64,000 nt of DNA from Gammaproteobacteria bacterium (GTDB lineage Bacteria; Pseudomonadota; Gammaproteobacteria; Pseudomonadales; JAUIET01), in the NCBI GenBank assembly GCA_030429735.1, contig JAUIET010000009.1, positions 124,001 to 188,000 on the forward strand, written 5' to 3'. Positions 1 through 9,387 of the stretch are shown one piece after another. The notes below the pieces were generated by a model. That model ran no database searches. It was not told where the DNA came from and worked only from the letters and a program-made list of their open reading frames with translations. Numbering within the stretch: the stretch's first letter is position 1; the number at the start of each line of letters is the position of its first letter. The position numbers and the translations under genes were made by a program.

Positions 1-609
1 GGCAACCACCGGGCGGGTGTCAAATGCTTCAACGCGGGCGCCAAGCCGCTTGGCAGTCGCTATTGCCTGCAGACCGGCCACGCCGGCGCCAATAACAAAG
101 ACCCTTGCTGGCGCAATAGTACCGGCCGGTGTCATCATCATTGGAAGAATTTTGTTGAGTTGCTTTGCAGCGAGAATCACCATTACGTAGCCAGCAAGAT
201 TCGCTTGCGAGCTCAAGGCGTCCATTTTCTGTGCGCGAGTAGTGCGAGGAATCATCTCCATGCTGATCGCGTTGATACCGGCTTTGCACAAGCTTTCAAC
301 CAGTTTGCGTTCGTTGTAGGGGTCGAGGTAGCTGACGTGAATGCAGCCTTTTTTCAGCTTCTTCACTTCGGAAGCTTCTGGCTTACGTAATCGCAAAATC
401 ACGTCGGATTCGCTCAGCAATTTGTTGCGGTCTTTCACCACAGTGGCGCCAGCGTCTGCATATTCCTGATCGGCGAACCCGGCTGCCTCTCCCAGGCCGC
501 TTTCAACAACCAATTGGGCGCCCAGTGCGCATAGCCGTTTGGCATTCTGAGGGATGACTGCGCAGCGCAGTTCACCGTCAGCGGATTCCTTTGGAACTCC
601 AATCTGCAT
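1..609 (-). CDS. pntA: NAD(P) transhydrogenase subunit alpha, partial (3' end outside window)
   Basis: The first 203 codons are present and the gene runs off the left edge. The product is the NAD(H)-binding, membrane-peripheral domain I of proton-translocating transhydrogenase, which couples hydride transfer between NADH and NADP+ to proton movement. The start MQIGVPKES and the following alanine-dehydrogenase/PNT N-domain are clear. Near residues 176-187 a Rossmann motif (VFVIGAGVAGLQA) opens the NAD-binding half. The ATG at 609 is preceded by a good ribosome site (GGTGGAG). Further pnt genes would be expected to the left of the window but cannot be seen. Confidence 0.93.
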   Translation of the reverse strand, partial: MQIGVPKESADGELRCAVIPQNAKRLCALGAQLVVESGLGEAAGFADQEYADAGATVVKDRNKLLSESDVILRLRKPEASEVKKLKKGCIHVSYLDPYNERKLVESLCKAGINAISMEMIPRTTRAQKMDALSSQANLAGYVMVILAAKQLNKILPMMMTPAGTIAPARVFVIGAGVAGLQAIATAKRLGARVEAFDTRPVVA

Positions 610-799
610 ATTTTTCTCCACCATATGTTGCAGGAAGGCGTTCATGGCAATCACTAACGGCCATAAACGGAGCGCGACAGTTTACTCATTTTCTTCCAAT
701 GGTCGAGTAAAATTAGATAAGCGCAATCCAATTCTTAGTATTGGTGCATCATATATTGTTTGTAAAACAATAAGTTAAATTAAGCATCTAAATATTATA
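610..799. other. intergenic region upstream of pntA
   Basis: AT-rich spacer holding the pntA leader and promoter on the minus strand. A perfect 7-bp inverted repeat (ATTGTTT/AAACAAT) lies at 755-771. The right end carries the terminator of the DUF1214 gene. No gene is visible here. Confidence 0.4.
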
Positions 800-809
800 T
801 TAGGTGCTT
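782..809 (-). terminator. hairpin overlapping the stop of the DUF1214 gene
   Basis: A 10-bp stem (AAGCACCTAA pairing with TTAGATGCTT, one G-U type pair) begins inside the last codons and includes the TAA stop. It is followed on the minus strand by an A/T-rich tract. It is weak in GC, so intrinsic termination is plausible but not certain. Confidence 0.4.
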
Positions 810-1951
810 GGTCGGCTCTTGAAGTGTTCTCTTACCTGCTCAATTTTCATCAGTGTGCAGCGTGGGGTTTCTATGTTTTCCTGGGCCAGAAGAAAGCGGC
901 AGTAAATCGTGCCATAGCGGCGGCCTTCCGTGTGCAACCAGTGTTTATGGCCTGGGTCTTCGTGGGCGATGACAATGCTGAACGACCGGTCTGTGCCAAG
1001 TTGCAGTTGCCTGAGGTTCAGACCAACTTGTCGAAATCGATGATCAAAAGTCTGCAGGTAGCGATTCCACAAGGTGATGTTTGCGTAGCGGCATTCAGGT
1101 ATGACACCTTCGATTAAAAGCGCTTCGTCCTCACTCAAGACGAACGGGCAAGCCGCGTAGGCAGCATCAACCGCGCCGAACCCGCCGCCATCGGAGTTTT
1201 GCCATGTGCGTGGTTGCGGCAAGCTGTTGGGGGTAAGCGAAAACCAATTTGGCACGCTGTCGGCACTCTGCAGCGGTCGATTCACTGTGTGACCCTTGAT
1301 ATAGCCGATCACTGTGTTGAGTTTTTCAGCAAATCGCTCACCACTTAGCGGTAGCGGCGGTTCACAGGGTGTCGCCGTTGCGATGCTGATAATCGGGTTC
1401 ACCTCCGGGTCGGACACAGCCGCGCGCTCATTCATGAAATAGTGGCGGGTAATTACGCAGATAGTGTTGTCGTCTGTGTACATCCAGTTGCCGTCTTGCT
1501 CGTCGGGGCTGAGTACTATCTCGTAACTACCATCGTCGTTGAATTCGATGAAGTTGTCGTTCAACTCACTCACCACGCCGCTTCCCCAGAGCGAGTCGCG
1601 TTCTCCAGTGTGCACGGTAAAGGATATGTATACCTCGCCGGTTCTGCGGCCCTTTATCCGGTATTCACGGTGCCCGTTGATCGGCGCAAAATACACATAG
1701 TGGTCTGGGCCATCACCTCCAAATTTCTGACTGGGTGTAATCAAGTTGCTGAAGTGGGGCGCGTTCTCATCGTTGTCCAACGCGATTTCCAGGCCAACTT
1801 TCATCAAGTGGGTAAGGTAATGCTGGCCTTCAGCGATGTCGGCCTCGCTGCTTATTCCGCGCGCATCGCATAGATAATCCACGTCGATGTCCTTCAATGC
1901 GTCCAAAAAATCGTGAAAAGCGCGGCGACTGAGCGGGGGAGTGCCTGGCAT
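800..1951 (-). CDS. DUF1214 domain-containing protein
   Basis: A 383-residue protein. The central and C-terminal parts match the DUF1214 family (often paired with DUF1254), with the pattern NGHREYRIKGRRTGEVYISF and a C-terminal segment resembling the family's end. No signal peptide or membrane segment is visible. Function is not established for the family. The ATG at 1951 is preferred because it has AGAGGA nine bases upstream; an in-frame extension toward 2077 has a low-complexity look and no ribosome site. The gene diverges from the dehydrogenase at 2065. Confidence 0.75.
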   Translation of the reverse strand: MPGTPPLSRRAFHDFLDALKDIDVDYLCDARGISSEADIAEGQHYLTHLMKVGLEIALDNDENAPHFSNLITPSQKFGGDGPDHYVYFAPINGHREYRIKGRRTGEVYISFTVHTGERDSLWGSGVVSELNDNFIEFNDDGSYEIVLSPDEQDGNWMYTDDNTICVITRHYFMNERAAVSDPEVNPIISIATATPCEPPLPLSGERFAEKLNTVIGYIKGHTVNRPLQSADSVPNWFSLTPNSLPQPRTWQNSDGGGFGAVDAAYAACPFVLSEDEALLIEGVIPECRYANITLWNRYLQTFDHRFRQVGLNLRQLQLGTDRSFSIVIAHEDPGHKHWLHTEGRRYGTIYCRFLLAQENIETPRCTLMKIEQVREHFKSRPST

Positions 1952-2047
1952 GCTGGTGTCCTCTGCAGTGAGTGGTTGAGGGTGAGCATACCTTGACTTG
2001 ATATGCCTTGCGAGCCAGCGGCTTGTGACAAATTGAGCGCACTGTTT

Positions 2048-2066
2048 GATAATGCTTATTCTCAAT
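2048..2066. promoter_or_regulatory. possible Fur-like operator
   Basis: GATAATGCTTATTCTCAAT matches 12 of 19 positions of the classical Fur consensus and lies in the divergent spacer, touching the first possible start of the downstream dehydrogenase. This is a visual match only. Confidence 0.2.
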
Positions 2067-3108
2067 GAAGACGGCACTGATGCAGAATATGATGAGGTTG
2101 GTTAATTTATACGCGCCTGATGATGTCAGGGTTGATCAGGTGCCTGAACCGGTTGCCGGTGACGACGACGTTGTAGTGCGAGTCCAGCATTGTGGTATCT
2201 GCGGCAGCGACCTGGGATATGTAGCCGCCGGCGGTCTGGCAGGTCCAACAGGGTCGGCGATGCCTTTAGGGCATGAGTTGTCAGGCACCGTGCACAGTGT
2301 TGGCCAACATGTCAGTGATATTGCGGTTGGTGATCGGGTATGCGTGAACCCAATGGGTGCTGGCAATGCGATAGGCAATGGCGGCGGGGAAGGTGGCTTT
2401 GCAGACTATTTGCTGGTACGCAATGCCAGCGCTGGAGATGCTGTCTATAGGCTGCCAGACCACCTGGGTATGCGCGATGGCGCATTGGTTGAACCATTGG
2501 CAGTGGGCATGCACGCGGTAAATCAGGCGCGTCCCAAGCCGGGCGAGAAAGCCGTTATTTTTGGTGTTGGCGCAATCGGCTTAAGCAGCATTGCGGCGCT
2601 GCGCTACAAGGGAATCACCGACGTGTTGGCACTGGATTTTTCGGCGGAACGCAGGGAACGCGCGTTAAGCATGGGTGCGTCTGATGCGCGCTCGCCTGCC
2701 GACCTGGATTTGTTGGCGTATCTCAGCGAGCGTCATGGCGCGCATACGCTACAAGGGTGGATGCCGGTGGTAGGCACAGATATTTTCATCGATGCCGCAG
2801 GTGCAAATAGCATTGTGAAGTCGGTATTGGATGTGTGCAAGCAAGGCGCGCGATTGATTGTGGCTGGCTTGCATCGCACCCCCGTTGATGTTGATTTGAT
2901 GATGGTGTTGATGAAAGAGCTGTCGATTACTGGCTCCATGGCTTACCCAACCGAGTTTCCGGAAGTGTTGGATATGTTGCAAAACACCGATATGGATTTG
3001 TCTGCGATGGTTAGCCACCACTTCCCTCTCGACGAATTTAACCAGGCGTTTGCCGTTGCCTGCTCTCCGGAAGCTGGTGCAAAAGTTATTATCGATATGC
3101 AAAGCTGA
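2065..3108 (+). CDS. zinc-dependent alcohol/polyol dehydrogenase (MDR family, L-idonate 5-dehydrogenase-like)
   Basis: A 347-residue medium-chain dehydrogenase. Visible are the catalytic-zinc Cys in GICGSD, the His-Glu pair in GHELSG, the Glu of LVEPLAVGMHA and the Rossmann loop VIFGVGAIGL. The usual four-cysteine structural-zinc lobe is absent: the stretch after GDRVCVNP is glycine-rich and runs straight into GGFADY. This resembles the L-idonate 5-dehydrogenase/sorbitol dehydrogenase branch, but the substrate cannot be read from sequence. The start is uncertain: ATGs at 2080, 2089 and 2092 give a more family-like N-terminus (MRLVNLYAP). Confidence 0.85.
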   Translation: MKTALMQNMMRLVNLYAPDDVRVDQVPEPVAGDDDVVVRVQHCGICGSDLGYVAAGGLAGPTGSAMPLGHELSGTVHSVGQHVSDIAVGDRVCVNPMGAGNAIGNGGGEGGFADYLLVRNASAGDAVYRLPDHLGMRDGALVEPLAVGMHAVNQARPKPGEKAVIFGVGAIGLSSIAALRYKGITDVLALDFSAERRERALSMGASDARSPADLDLLAYLSERHGAHTLQGWMPVVGTDIFIDAAGANSIVKSVLDVCKQGARLIVAGLHRTPVDVDLMMVLMKELSITGSMAYPTEFPEVLDMLQNTDMDLSAMVSHHFPLDEFNQAFAVACSPEAGAKVIIDMQS

Positions 3109-3205
3109 TCCAAGCCTTTACCTGCGGGCTTGGATTGCCGCATAATGCGCGGCGCCAGTTTGCATGCTCTCCTGAGAATACCCGTAAGTGATCTGGCAAT
3201 GCTAT

Positions 3206-3320
<115 letters not shown>

Positions 3321-3421
3321 AATTCCGATCTTGTATGCCCTGTTCTAGTGGTACAATGCCATTTACAAAAACTGCCAGCGTTTCTTCCCATTCAGAAATG
3401 AACTAGGCCTCGGAATTCACT

Positions 3422-5152
3422 ATGTCGTATCAGGTGCTGGCGCGTAAATGGCGGCCGGCTAATTTTCATGAAATGCAAGGTCAGCAGCATGTATTGCAAG
3501 CGCTGATCAATGGTCTGGATTCAGACCGATTGCATCATGCTTACTTGTTTACCGGCACCAGAGGGGTGGGCAAGACCAGTATTGCGCGAATACTCGCCAA
3601 GTGTTTGAACTGCGAACGCGGTGTTAGTTCAAAACCCTGCGGCGAGTGCAGTGCTTGCGCAGAAATCGCCGAAAATCGTTTTGTTGATCTGATAGAGGTT
3701 GACGCGGCGTCACGAACAAAAGTCGAAGACACGCGTGAGCTGCTCGAAAATGTGCAATACGCTCCAACGGTCGGCCGCTTCAAAATCTACCTGATTGATG
3801 AAGTACACATGCTGTCCACGCACAGCTTCAACGCCTTGCTCAAAACACTCGAAGAGCCACCGGCGCACGTTAAGTTTTTATTGGCGACCACAGACCCGCA
3901 GCGTTTACCGGCCACCGTGTTGTCGCGATGCCTGCAGTTCAGTCTTAAGAACATAGGCCCTGATCTGATCGTCGACCACCTGCAAAAAGTGCTTGGCGCT
4001 GAAGGTGTAACAGCCGAAGAGGCCGCGCTGTGGCATATTGCACGGGCGGCTGCCGGCAGTATGCGCGATGCATTGAGCCTGACTGATCAGGCGATTGCGT
4101 TTGGCGGCACCGGCATTATCGAAGCCGATGTGCGCGCTATGTTGGGTAGCATCGACCGCGACAGTATTTGTGAGTTAATTCGTTGTCTGGTAGCGCGAGA
4201 CGCGAGGGCCGCGCTGGATTTGGTTGAGCAGGCAGCAAGCAACGGCGTTGACCTGGAAAACATGCTGGCGGAATTGCAAAACGCACTGCATGGCATTGCG
4301 ATCTTCCAGGCTGTTCCAGAATACAAAGCGCGAGAGCTGGAGCGCGCCGCTGAATTGAAGCAATTTGCGGCACAGTTGGCCGCTGAAGATGTGCAGTTGT
4401 TCTATCAGATATCTCTGAACGCGCAACGAGACTTACCTTTTGCACCGGAACCCAAGCTGGCCATAGAAATGGCGGTGATGCGGATGCTCGCGTTTTTGCC
4501 GGCTGGTCAGGCGGTTGATGTTAGCAATAACCCGGCCGCAGGCCCGGCGGGACCGGCAATAACTCCTGCAACGCCACCTTCCACCACACCTTCCACCACA
4601 CCTTCCGTACTACCGTCAACACCTGTGCCACCCACCTCGGCGCAGCCAATTCCGGGTGGTGTGCAAGGCTCTGGGCAAGTGTCTGCACCGGTGGCCAGCG
4701 AGTCTGCATTGCAAGCGCGGCAACATTCAGCACCCACTGTCGAAAAAAAAAAGACTGATCTAAGTCACGTTGCAGGGCTGGATTGGCTGGCGGTGTTTCC
4801 GGACCTGAATTTGAGTGGCATGGCACGCAACGTGGCGGCCAATTGTGAATTGACTTCATTCAGCCAGAATGAGGTGGTGTTCTGCCTTGACGAAGTCAAT
4901 TGCAAACTGTTCCAGCAAGCGCACGTCAGGCAGATAGAAGGTGCATTGCAAGCGTCATTGGGAGCGCCGGTGAAAGTCAGCCTGCATTCGGGTGTGGTCA
5001 GCAGCGAAACCCCCTATCTCAAAGCGCAGCGTGAGAAAAGGGAGCGTCAACAAGCCGCAATTGACAGTATAATGAGCGACGAAACAATCAACGATCTACT
5101 GCAGACCTTCGGCGGCCAGGTGGATCAGTCCAGTATTCGGCCTTTAGACTGA
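3422..5152 (+). CDS. dnaX: DNA polymerase III subunits tau and gamma
   Basis: A 576-residue clamp-loader ATPase. Order: AAA+ module with Walker A GTRGVGKTS (about residues 45-53), a four-cysteine zinc module (CLNCERG...CGECSAC, about 61-79), Walker B IDEVHML, and sensor/lid segments to about 360. A Pro/Thr/Ser-rich linker follows (about 365-440), then the tau-specific C-terminal domain that contacts DnaB and the polymerase alpha subunit. An A10 run at 4743-4752 with a stop one frame back suggests a shorter 445-residue gamma product (see separate entry). It heads a co-directional block with ybaB and recR. Confidence 0.96.
   Translation: MSYQVLARKWRPANFHEMQGQQHVLQALINGLDSDRLHHAYLFTGTRGVGKTSIARILAKCLNCERGVSSKPCGECSACAEIAENRFVDLIEVDAASRTKVEDTRELLENVQYAPTVGRFKIYLIDEVHMLSTHSFNALLKTLEEPPAHVKFLLATTDPQRLPATVLSRCLQFSLKNIGPDLIVDHLQKVLGAEGVTAEEAALWHIARAAAGSMRDALSLTDQAIAFGGTGIIEADVRAMLGSIDRDSICELIRCLVARDARAALDLVEQAASNGVDLENMLAELQNALHGIAIFQAVPEYKARELERAAELKQFAAQLAAEDVQLFYQISLNAQRDLPFAPEPKLAIEMAVMRMLAFLPAGQAVDVSNNPAAGPAGPAITPATPPSTTPSTTPSVLPSTPVPPTSAQPIPGGVQGSGQVSAPVASESALQARQHSAPTVEKKKTDLSHVAGLDWLAVFPDLNLSGMARNVAANCELTSFSQNEVVFCLDEVNCKLFQQAHVRQIEGALQASLGAPVKVSLHSGVVSSETPYLKAQREKRERQQAAIDSIMSDETINDLLQTFGGQVDQSSIRPLD
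4577..4606 (+). repeat. 12-bp tandem repeat in the dnaX linker
   Basis: Two and a half copies of CCTTCCACCACA, in frame, encode a PSTT-type repeat in the flexible linker between the ATPase and tau domains. Such a repeat could change length by slippage without shifting the frame. Confidence 0.7.
4743..4758 (+). promoter_or_regulatory. programmed -1 frameshift / slippage site in dnaX
   Basis: Ten consecutive A residues are read as GAA AAA AAA AAG in frame zero. A -1 slip gives GAC then TGA (4756-4758), ending translation at residue 445, just after the linker. E. coli dnaX uses the same logic (A-rich heptamer, one extra codon, stop) to make gamma; Thermus uses transcriptional slippage at a longer A run. 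A10 would permit either. No strong downstream stem-loop or upstream internal ribosome site was obvious. Confidence 0.7.
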
Positions 5153-5188
5153 CGCGTCGAGCGCAGCGGCCATTAAAAAGGTGTGTAA

Positions 5189-5512
5189 ATGAAATCCGGT
5201 CTTGGTGATTTGATGAAGCAGGCGCAGCAGATGCAGGAAAAAATGCAGCGCGCGCAGGAAGAAATGGCAAAATTGGAAGTCACCGGTGAGTCTGGTGCCG
5301 GGATGGTGAAAGTCACCATGACAGGGCGGCATGATGTGCGCAGAGTGCACATCGACTCTGGTCTGCTTACGGACGATAAAGAAGTGCTTGAAGATTTGAT
5401 CGCAGCCGCCGTGAACGACGCCGTCAGGCGTGTCGAGGACGCACAAAAGCAGCAAATGGGCGACCTCACCGGTGGGATGAGTTTGCCCGAAGGCTTCAAG
5501 ATGCCCTTTTGA
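5189..5512 (+). CDS. ybaB: YbaB/EbfC family nucleoid-associated protein
   Basis: A 107-residue DNA-binding protein. It begins with a Met/Gln/Lys-rich helix ([19 protein letters not shown]) typical of the family's coiled dimer arm, followed by the [13 protein letters not shown] core. Members form tweezer-like homodimers that bind DNA. The position between dnaX and recR is the classical gammaproteobacterial arrangement. Its TGA overlaps the recR ATG by one base (TGATG), implying translational coupling. Confidence 0.95.
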   Translation: MKSGLGDLMKQAQQMQEKMQRAQEEMAKLEVTGESGAGMVKVTMTGRHDVRRVHIDSGLLTDDKEVLEDLIAAAVNDAVRRVEDAQKQQMGDLTGGMSLPEGFKMPF

Positions 5513-6120
5513 TGTCATTCAGCCCGCTGATTAAGCAGCTAATCGAGAACCTGCAGTGTTTGCCTGGCGTCGGGCCGAAAAGTGCACAGCGTATGGCGCT
5601 GCATCTGCTGGAAAGAGACCGTGATCGTTGCCGTCAACTCGCGACCACTTTACGCGAGGCTGCCGATACCGTGTCGCGTTGCGACCAATGCCGAACGCTA
5701 ACCGAACAATCGTTGTGTGATATTTGCTCAAGTGCACGCCGTGACGAGGCACTGCTGTGTATTGTTGAAACCCCCGCCGACGTGATTGCGATTGAACAGG
5801 CTGGCGGGTATCGAGGCAAGTATTTCGTATTGCTGGGTCATCTGTCGCCGATCGATGGTATTGGCCCGGAAGATCTGGGCATTGACGCGCTGGTTAAGCG
5901 CGTTGAAAAACGCGGTGTGAGTGAAGTTATTCTGGCCACCAACCCTACTGTTGAGGGCGAAGCCACTGCGTACTTTATTATCGAGCAGCTTAGATCTTCT
6001 GGAGTGCCGGTCAGTCGGATAGCGCACGGCGTGCCGCTGGGCGGCGAACTGGAATTTGTTGATGGAGGCACTCTGGTGCACGCTTTTAGTGGTCGTACTA
6101 CGGTAACGGAATCGCCGTGA
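5512..6120 (+). CDS. recR: recombination mediator protein RecR
   Basis: A 202-residue protein, the usual length. Visible are the N-terminal helix-hairpin-helix ([16 protein letters not shown]), the zinc finger [16 protein letters not shown] (about residues 57-72) and the Toprim core ([16 protein letters not shown]). RecR acts with RecF/RecO to load RecA on gapped DNA. The ATG at 5512 overlaps the ybaB stop; the TTG just upstream is not needed. Confidence 0.96.
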   Translation: MSFSPLIKQLIENLQCLPGVGPKSAQRMALHLLERDRDRCRQLATTLREAADTVSRCDQCRTLTEQSLCDICSSARRDEALLCIVETPADVIAIEQAGGYRGKYFVLLGHLSPIDGIGPEDLGIDALVKRVEKRGVSEVILATNPTVEGEATAYFIIEQLRSSGVPVSRIAHGVPLGGELEFVDGGTLVHAFSGRTTVTESP

Positions 6121-7316
6121 ACGAACTTCATCTGCCAACAGTCAGCGCAGCCCCGCAACGGAACAAGATTGGGCAGCGACCGGATTTAGTGGAGCAACCT
6201 GATCAGTTAGCAGACATGGTAAGCAGCTGGCGCGAACTTGACTTTGTATGCATTGATACCGAGTTTATGCGCAGCGATACCTATTTTGCTGAATTAGGCC
6301 TGGTGCAACTCAGTGCTGGGCAGAACATTGTTCTGGTTGACCCCCTGGTGCCGGGTATGAACGAGGCATTGCGTCCGTTATTGTGCGACTTTGAACTGCC
6401 TAAAGTTCTGCACGCGGGCTCGGAAGATCTACAGATTTTAGCTCAGTATTGCGGCGCCCCCGTCAACAATGTGTATGACACCCAGCTGGCTGCGGCGTTG
6501 GCGGGTTTGGGGTTTTCGCTGGCGTACGGCAAGCTCGTGGCTCAGCTATGCCAGGTAGAACTGGACAAAGGCCAGACGCGATCGGACTGGAAGCAGCGAC
6601 CCTTGACCGACAAGCAGCTGCAGTATGCGGCGGACGATGTCATTTATCTTCCAGAAATTTATCATTATCTAGATAGCAGACTTACCGAGCTTGGCAGGTC
6701 AGATTGGATGCGCGCAGAATGTCGCAACCTGGTGGACAATGCGTCAATTACCGCAGAGCCGGAGCAAGCCTTTAATCGGGTCAGTCGCGCGTGGCAGCTC
6801 AAAGGCCGCTCGTTACTGTGCCTGCAGCGACTGGCAGCCTGGCGCGAACGCACGGCTATTGCCCGTAATCGGCCAAGAAGCTGGATATTGAAAGACAAGT
6901 CACTGTGGCAGCTGGCAGAGCGAATGCCTGCTAGCGAAGATGAATTGTCGACCATAGATGAGATGAGCCCGGGCCAAATACGCCGGTATGGCAAGGATCT
7001 GTTGGATGTCGTAGCCGAAGCGGTTCAAGCGGCACAGCAGGATATTCCAGACCGACTGACCGAGCCCGCAGGCAAAAGTTACTCACAGGTGTCAAAAAAA
7101 TTGCGTGCGCGGGTGCAAGCCACGGCCAAACGCCTGGAGCTTGCACCGGAAATGCTCGCCAGAAAAAAGGACATTGATTTTATGCTGGCCACGCATGCCA
7201 ATACCGGTAGTTTGGATTTACCGGTTGCGCTAAAGGGCTGGCGTTACCCGGTAATTGGCGAAGCTTTACTGGACGAGTTTGCCAGGCATCACTCGAACAA
7301 CGATTCGGAAAACTGA
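6117..7316 (+). CDS. rnd: ribonuclease D
   Basis: A 399-residue 3'-5' exoribonuclease of the DEDD superfamily that trims tRNA and other stable RNA precursors. Motif Exo I is [11 protein letters not shown] (about residues 43-53); Exo II includes [11 protein letters not shown] and YDTQLAAAL; Exo III is the [11 protein letters not shown] segment. An HRDC nucleic-acid-binding domain follows (about 215-295, [12 protein letters not shown]). Translation starts at GTG 6117, overlapping the recR stop by four bases. Confidence 0.94.
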   Translation: MNELHLPTVSAAPQRNKIGQRPDLVEQPDQLADMVSSWRELDFVCIDTEFMRSDTYFAELGLVQLSAGQNIVLVDPLVPGMNEALRPLLCDFELPKVLHAGSEDLQILAQYCGAPVNNVYDTQLAAALAGLGFSLAYGKLVAQLCQVELDKGQTRSDWKQRPLTDKQLQYAADDVIYLPEIYHYLDSRLTELGRSDWMRAECRNLVDNASITAEPEQAFNRVSRAWQLKGRSLLCLQRLAAWRERTAIARNRPRSWILKDKSLWQLAERMPASEDELSTIDEMSPGQIRRYGKDLLDVVAEAVQAAQQDIPDRLTEPAGKSYSQVSKKLRARVQATAKRLELAPEMLARKKDIDFMLATHANTGSLDLPVALKGWRYPVIGEALLDEFARHHSNNDSEN

Positions 7317-7317
7317 T

Positions 7318-7572
7318 ATGAAGTGCTCTGTGTTTAAAAGCGAACGAATGGAGCTTGCATATTTGTACGTGCCGCACGGGGCAGATCTGCACACACTGCC
7401 AGAAAACTTGTTGCAAAACTTCGGCGAACCCAGCCTGGTTCTGGAGCTTGACCTGCATGAAACTCGCAAGCTGGCGCTGGCTAACCCACGTGATGTGATG
7501 CAATCGATCAAGGAGCAAGGTTTTTATTTGCAAATGCCGCCGCCTGCCAATCACGTTGTTCGCACCTTGTGA
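7318..7572 (+). CDS. ycgL: YcgL domain-containing protein
   Basis: An 84-residue protein of the gammaproteobacterial YcgL family: it starts MKCSVFKSERMELAYLYV and ends GFYLQMPPP, both typical. No enzymatic role is established for the family. It follows rnd by one base and is followed by ycgN, the usual order, suggesting one transcript. Confidence 0.9.
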   Translation: MKCSVFKSERMELAYLYVPHGADLHTLPENLLQNFGEPSLVLELDLHETRKLALANPRDVMQSIKEQGFYLQMPPPANHVVRTL

Positions 7573-7573
7573 C

Positions 7574-8023
7574 ATGCGCGCGCAGTTTTGGACATTGCCG
7601 CTGACCGAGCTGACTCATCAGGAATGGGAAGGCTTGTGCGATGGCTGCGGCAAATGCTGTTTGCATAAGCTGGAAGATGAAGCGGACGGTGCAGTTTACT
7701 ACACGGCGATCGCCTGCGAACAACTGGATCTGAACAGCTGCCGCTGTACAAACTATGCCGCACGCGCAGAGCTGGTCCCCGACTGTATTGATATCAGGAA
7801 TGGCTACCAAGGCAGTTCGTATGATTTGTCAGATTTGCCGGCTAGCTGCTCGTACCGCTTGCGGGCGCAAGATCAGCAGCTGCCCGACTGGCACCCGTTG
7901 ATCTGCGGAGAAAACCTTAGCATTCACAGCCACAACAAGTCGGTTCAGGGTAAAGTACTGTCTGCTGCCAATGTGCATGAAGACGAGTTTGAAGATCACA
8001 TAATCCGCTGGATAGAGTTATGA
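7574..8023 (+). CDS. ycgN: YcgN family cysteine cluster protein (UPF0260)
   Basis: A 149-residue protein with an N-terminal cysteine cluster CDGCGKCCLHK (about residues 23-33) and later cysteines in LNSCRCTNY, VPDC and ASCSY. The CxxCxxCC pattern defines a family thought to bind a metal centre; its biochemical role is unknown. The ATG at 7574 lies one base after the ycgL stop. The stop overlaps the next gene's start (ATGA). Confidence 0.9.
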   Translation: MRAQFWTLPLTELTHQEWEGLCDGCGKCCLHKLEDEADGAVYYTAIACEQLDLNSCRCTNYAARAELVPDCIDIRNGYQGSSYDLSDLPASCSYRLRAQDQQLPDWHPLICGENLSIHSHNKSVQGKVLSAANVHEDEFEDHIIRWIEL

Positions 8024-8421
8024 ATAGTTTTCTTGATTGGGCCGCCAGCAACGATTACCTGCTGATGTGGTTGCTGTATTTATTGGGTGTGGTTGGCCTG
8101 CTGATTGTGGCCTGGCGACTGACTCGATCATGGCCCAGGTGGTTGAGCGTGAGCCTGCGATTTCTTGGTGCGTGCTTGTTGCTGGTGCCGGCCCTGGTCG
8201 ATAAAGACAAGGAATTGTACGCGCCTGCCTTGGTTGTGGGGCCATTTGAATGGCTGTCCAAGAGTCCCGAGCACGCTGAACCCGCCATATCGGCCTTGAT
8301 TTTCTGGACAGGAATCGCGCTGATTGTGATTGTCATCGCGCAACTGGCTTCCCATTTTCTGCGTCGACAATCCAGCACCAGACAATCCAGCGAGCCCGAA
8401 GCGGGCGCTGCGACTGAATAG
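8020..8421 (+). CDS. small hypothetical membrane protein
   Basis: 133 residues, translationally coupled to ycgN by an ATGA overlap. Three hydrophobic segments can be seen: about residues 14-31 (LLMWLLYLLGVVGLLIVA), about 43-60 (LSVSLRFLGACLLLVPAL) and about 89-112 (ISALIFWTGIALIVIVIAQL). The C-terminal tail is Ser/Gln/Glu-rich. It is similar in layout to small proteins that follow ycgN in related bacteria, but I do not recognise a named family. Confidence 0.7.
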   Translation: MNSFLDWAASNDYLLMWLLYLLGVVGLLIVAWRLTRSWPRWLSVSLRFLGACLLLVPALVDKDKELYAPALVVGPFEWLSKSPEHAEPAISALIFWTGIALIVIVIAQLASHFLRRQSSTRQSSEPEAGAATE

Positions 8422-8514
8422 CAGGCTGGCAAACCAGCGTCTGCAAGATTTGTTGGCACAAAGAATGCCGATTGTCTGTATAATGGCCGGCTGCATACTG
8501 ATGTTGAGGGCATT

Positions 8515-9363
8515 ATGGAATTTAAGGGTACTGATCGATACGTCGCAACTGATGAGTTGCAACTTGCGGTTAACGCAGCGGTAACTTTGCAGCGACCTCT
8601 TTTGATCAAGGGTGAGCCGGGTACTGGTAAAACCATGCTGGCAGAGGAAGTGGCTGCGGCATTAGGCAAACCGCTTCTGCAGTGGCACATCAAGTCTACG
8701 ACCAAGGCACAGCAGGGCTTGTACGAATACGACGCGGTATCACGCTTGCGCGATTCCCAACTGGGCGATGAAAAGGTTCACGATATTGCCAACTACATCA
8801 AGCGCGGCAAGCTCTGGGATGCATTCGACTCAGACGAGCAGGTGGTGTTGCTGATCGATGAAATCGACAAAGCCGATATTGAGTTTCCGAATGATCTATT
8901 GGTAGAGCTGGATCGCATGGAATTTTTCGTTTACGAAACCGGCGAGACCATCAAAACCAAGCACCGCCCGATTATCATTATCACCAGTAACAACGAAAAA
9001 GAACTGCCCGATGCGTTTCTGCGGCGCTGCTTCTTTCACTTTATCAACTTCCCCGACCGGGAGACGATGAAGCAGATTATTGACGTACATCACCCGAACG
9101 CGCAAAAAGAACTGGTGCAGGAAGCCCTGGAGATATTTTTTGACGTGCGTAGCGTACCGGGTATGAAGAAAAAGCCATCTACCTCAGAGCTCATTGACTG
9201 GTTAAAACTGTTGATGGCAGATGACATTCCCGATGAAATTCTGAAAAACAGAGATAACACCAAAGCCATACCGCCATTGTATGGTGCGCTGGTTAAGAAT
9301 GAGCAAGACGTGCATTTGCTCGAACGCCTGGCGTTCATGCATCGCCGGGAACAGCGTCGTTAG
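8515..9363 (+). CDS. MoxR family AAA+ ATPase
   Basis: A 282-residue AAA+ ATPase. Walker A is GEPGTGKT (about residues 38-45), Walker B LLIDEIDKAD (about 108-117), sensor 1 IIIITSNNEKELPD, and an arginine-finger region DAFLRRCFFHF. MoxR ATPases work with von Willebrand A proteins as chaperone-like machines for metal-enzyme maturation or stress. A VWA protein is encoded 24 bases downstream, so the pair likely forms such a module. A ribosome site (GAGGG) precedes the ATG. The client is unknown. Confidence 0.92.
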   Translation: MEFKGTDRYVATDELQLAVNAAVTLQRPLLIKGEPGTGKTMLAEEVAAALGKPLLQWHIKSTTKAQQGLYEYDAVSRLRDSQLGDEKVHDIANYIKRGKLWDAFDSDEQVVLLIDEIDKADIEFPNDLLVELDRMEFFVYETGETIKTKHRPIIIITSNNEKELPDAFLRRCFFHFINFPDRETMKQIIDVHHPNAQKELVQEALEIFFDVRSVPGMKKKPSTSELIDWLKLLMADDIPDEILKNRDNTKAIPPLYGALVKNEQDVHLLERLAFMHRREQRR

Positions 9364-9387
9364 TCAGTGACCGAGAGGTAACAGAGC

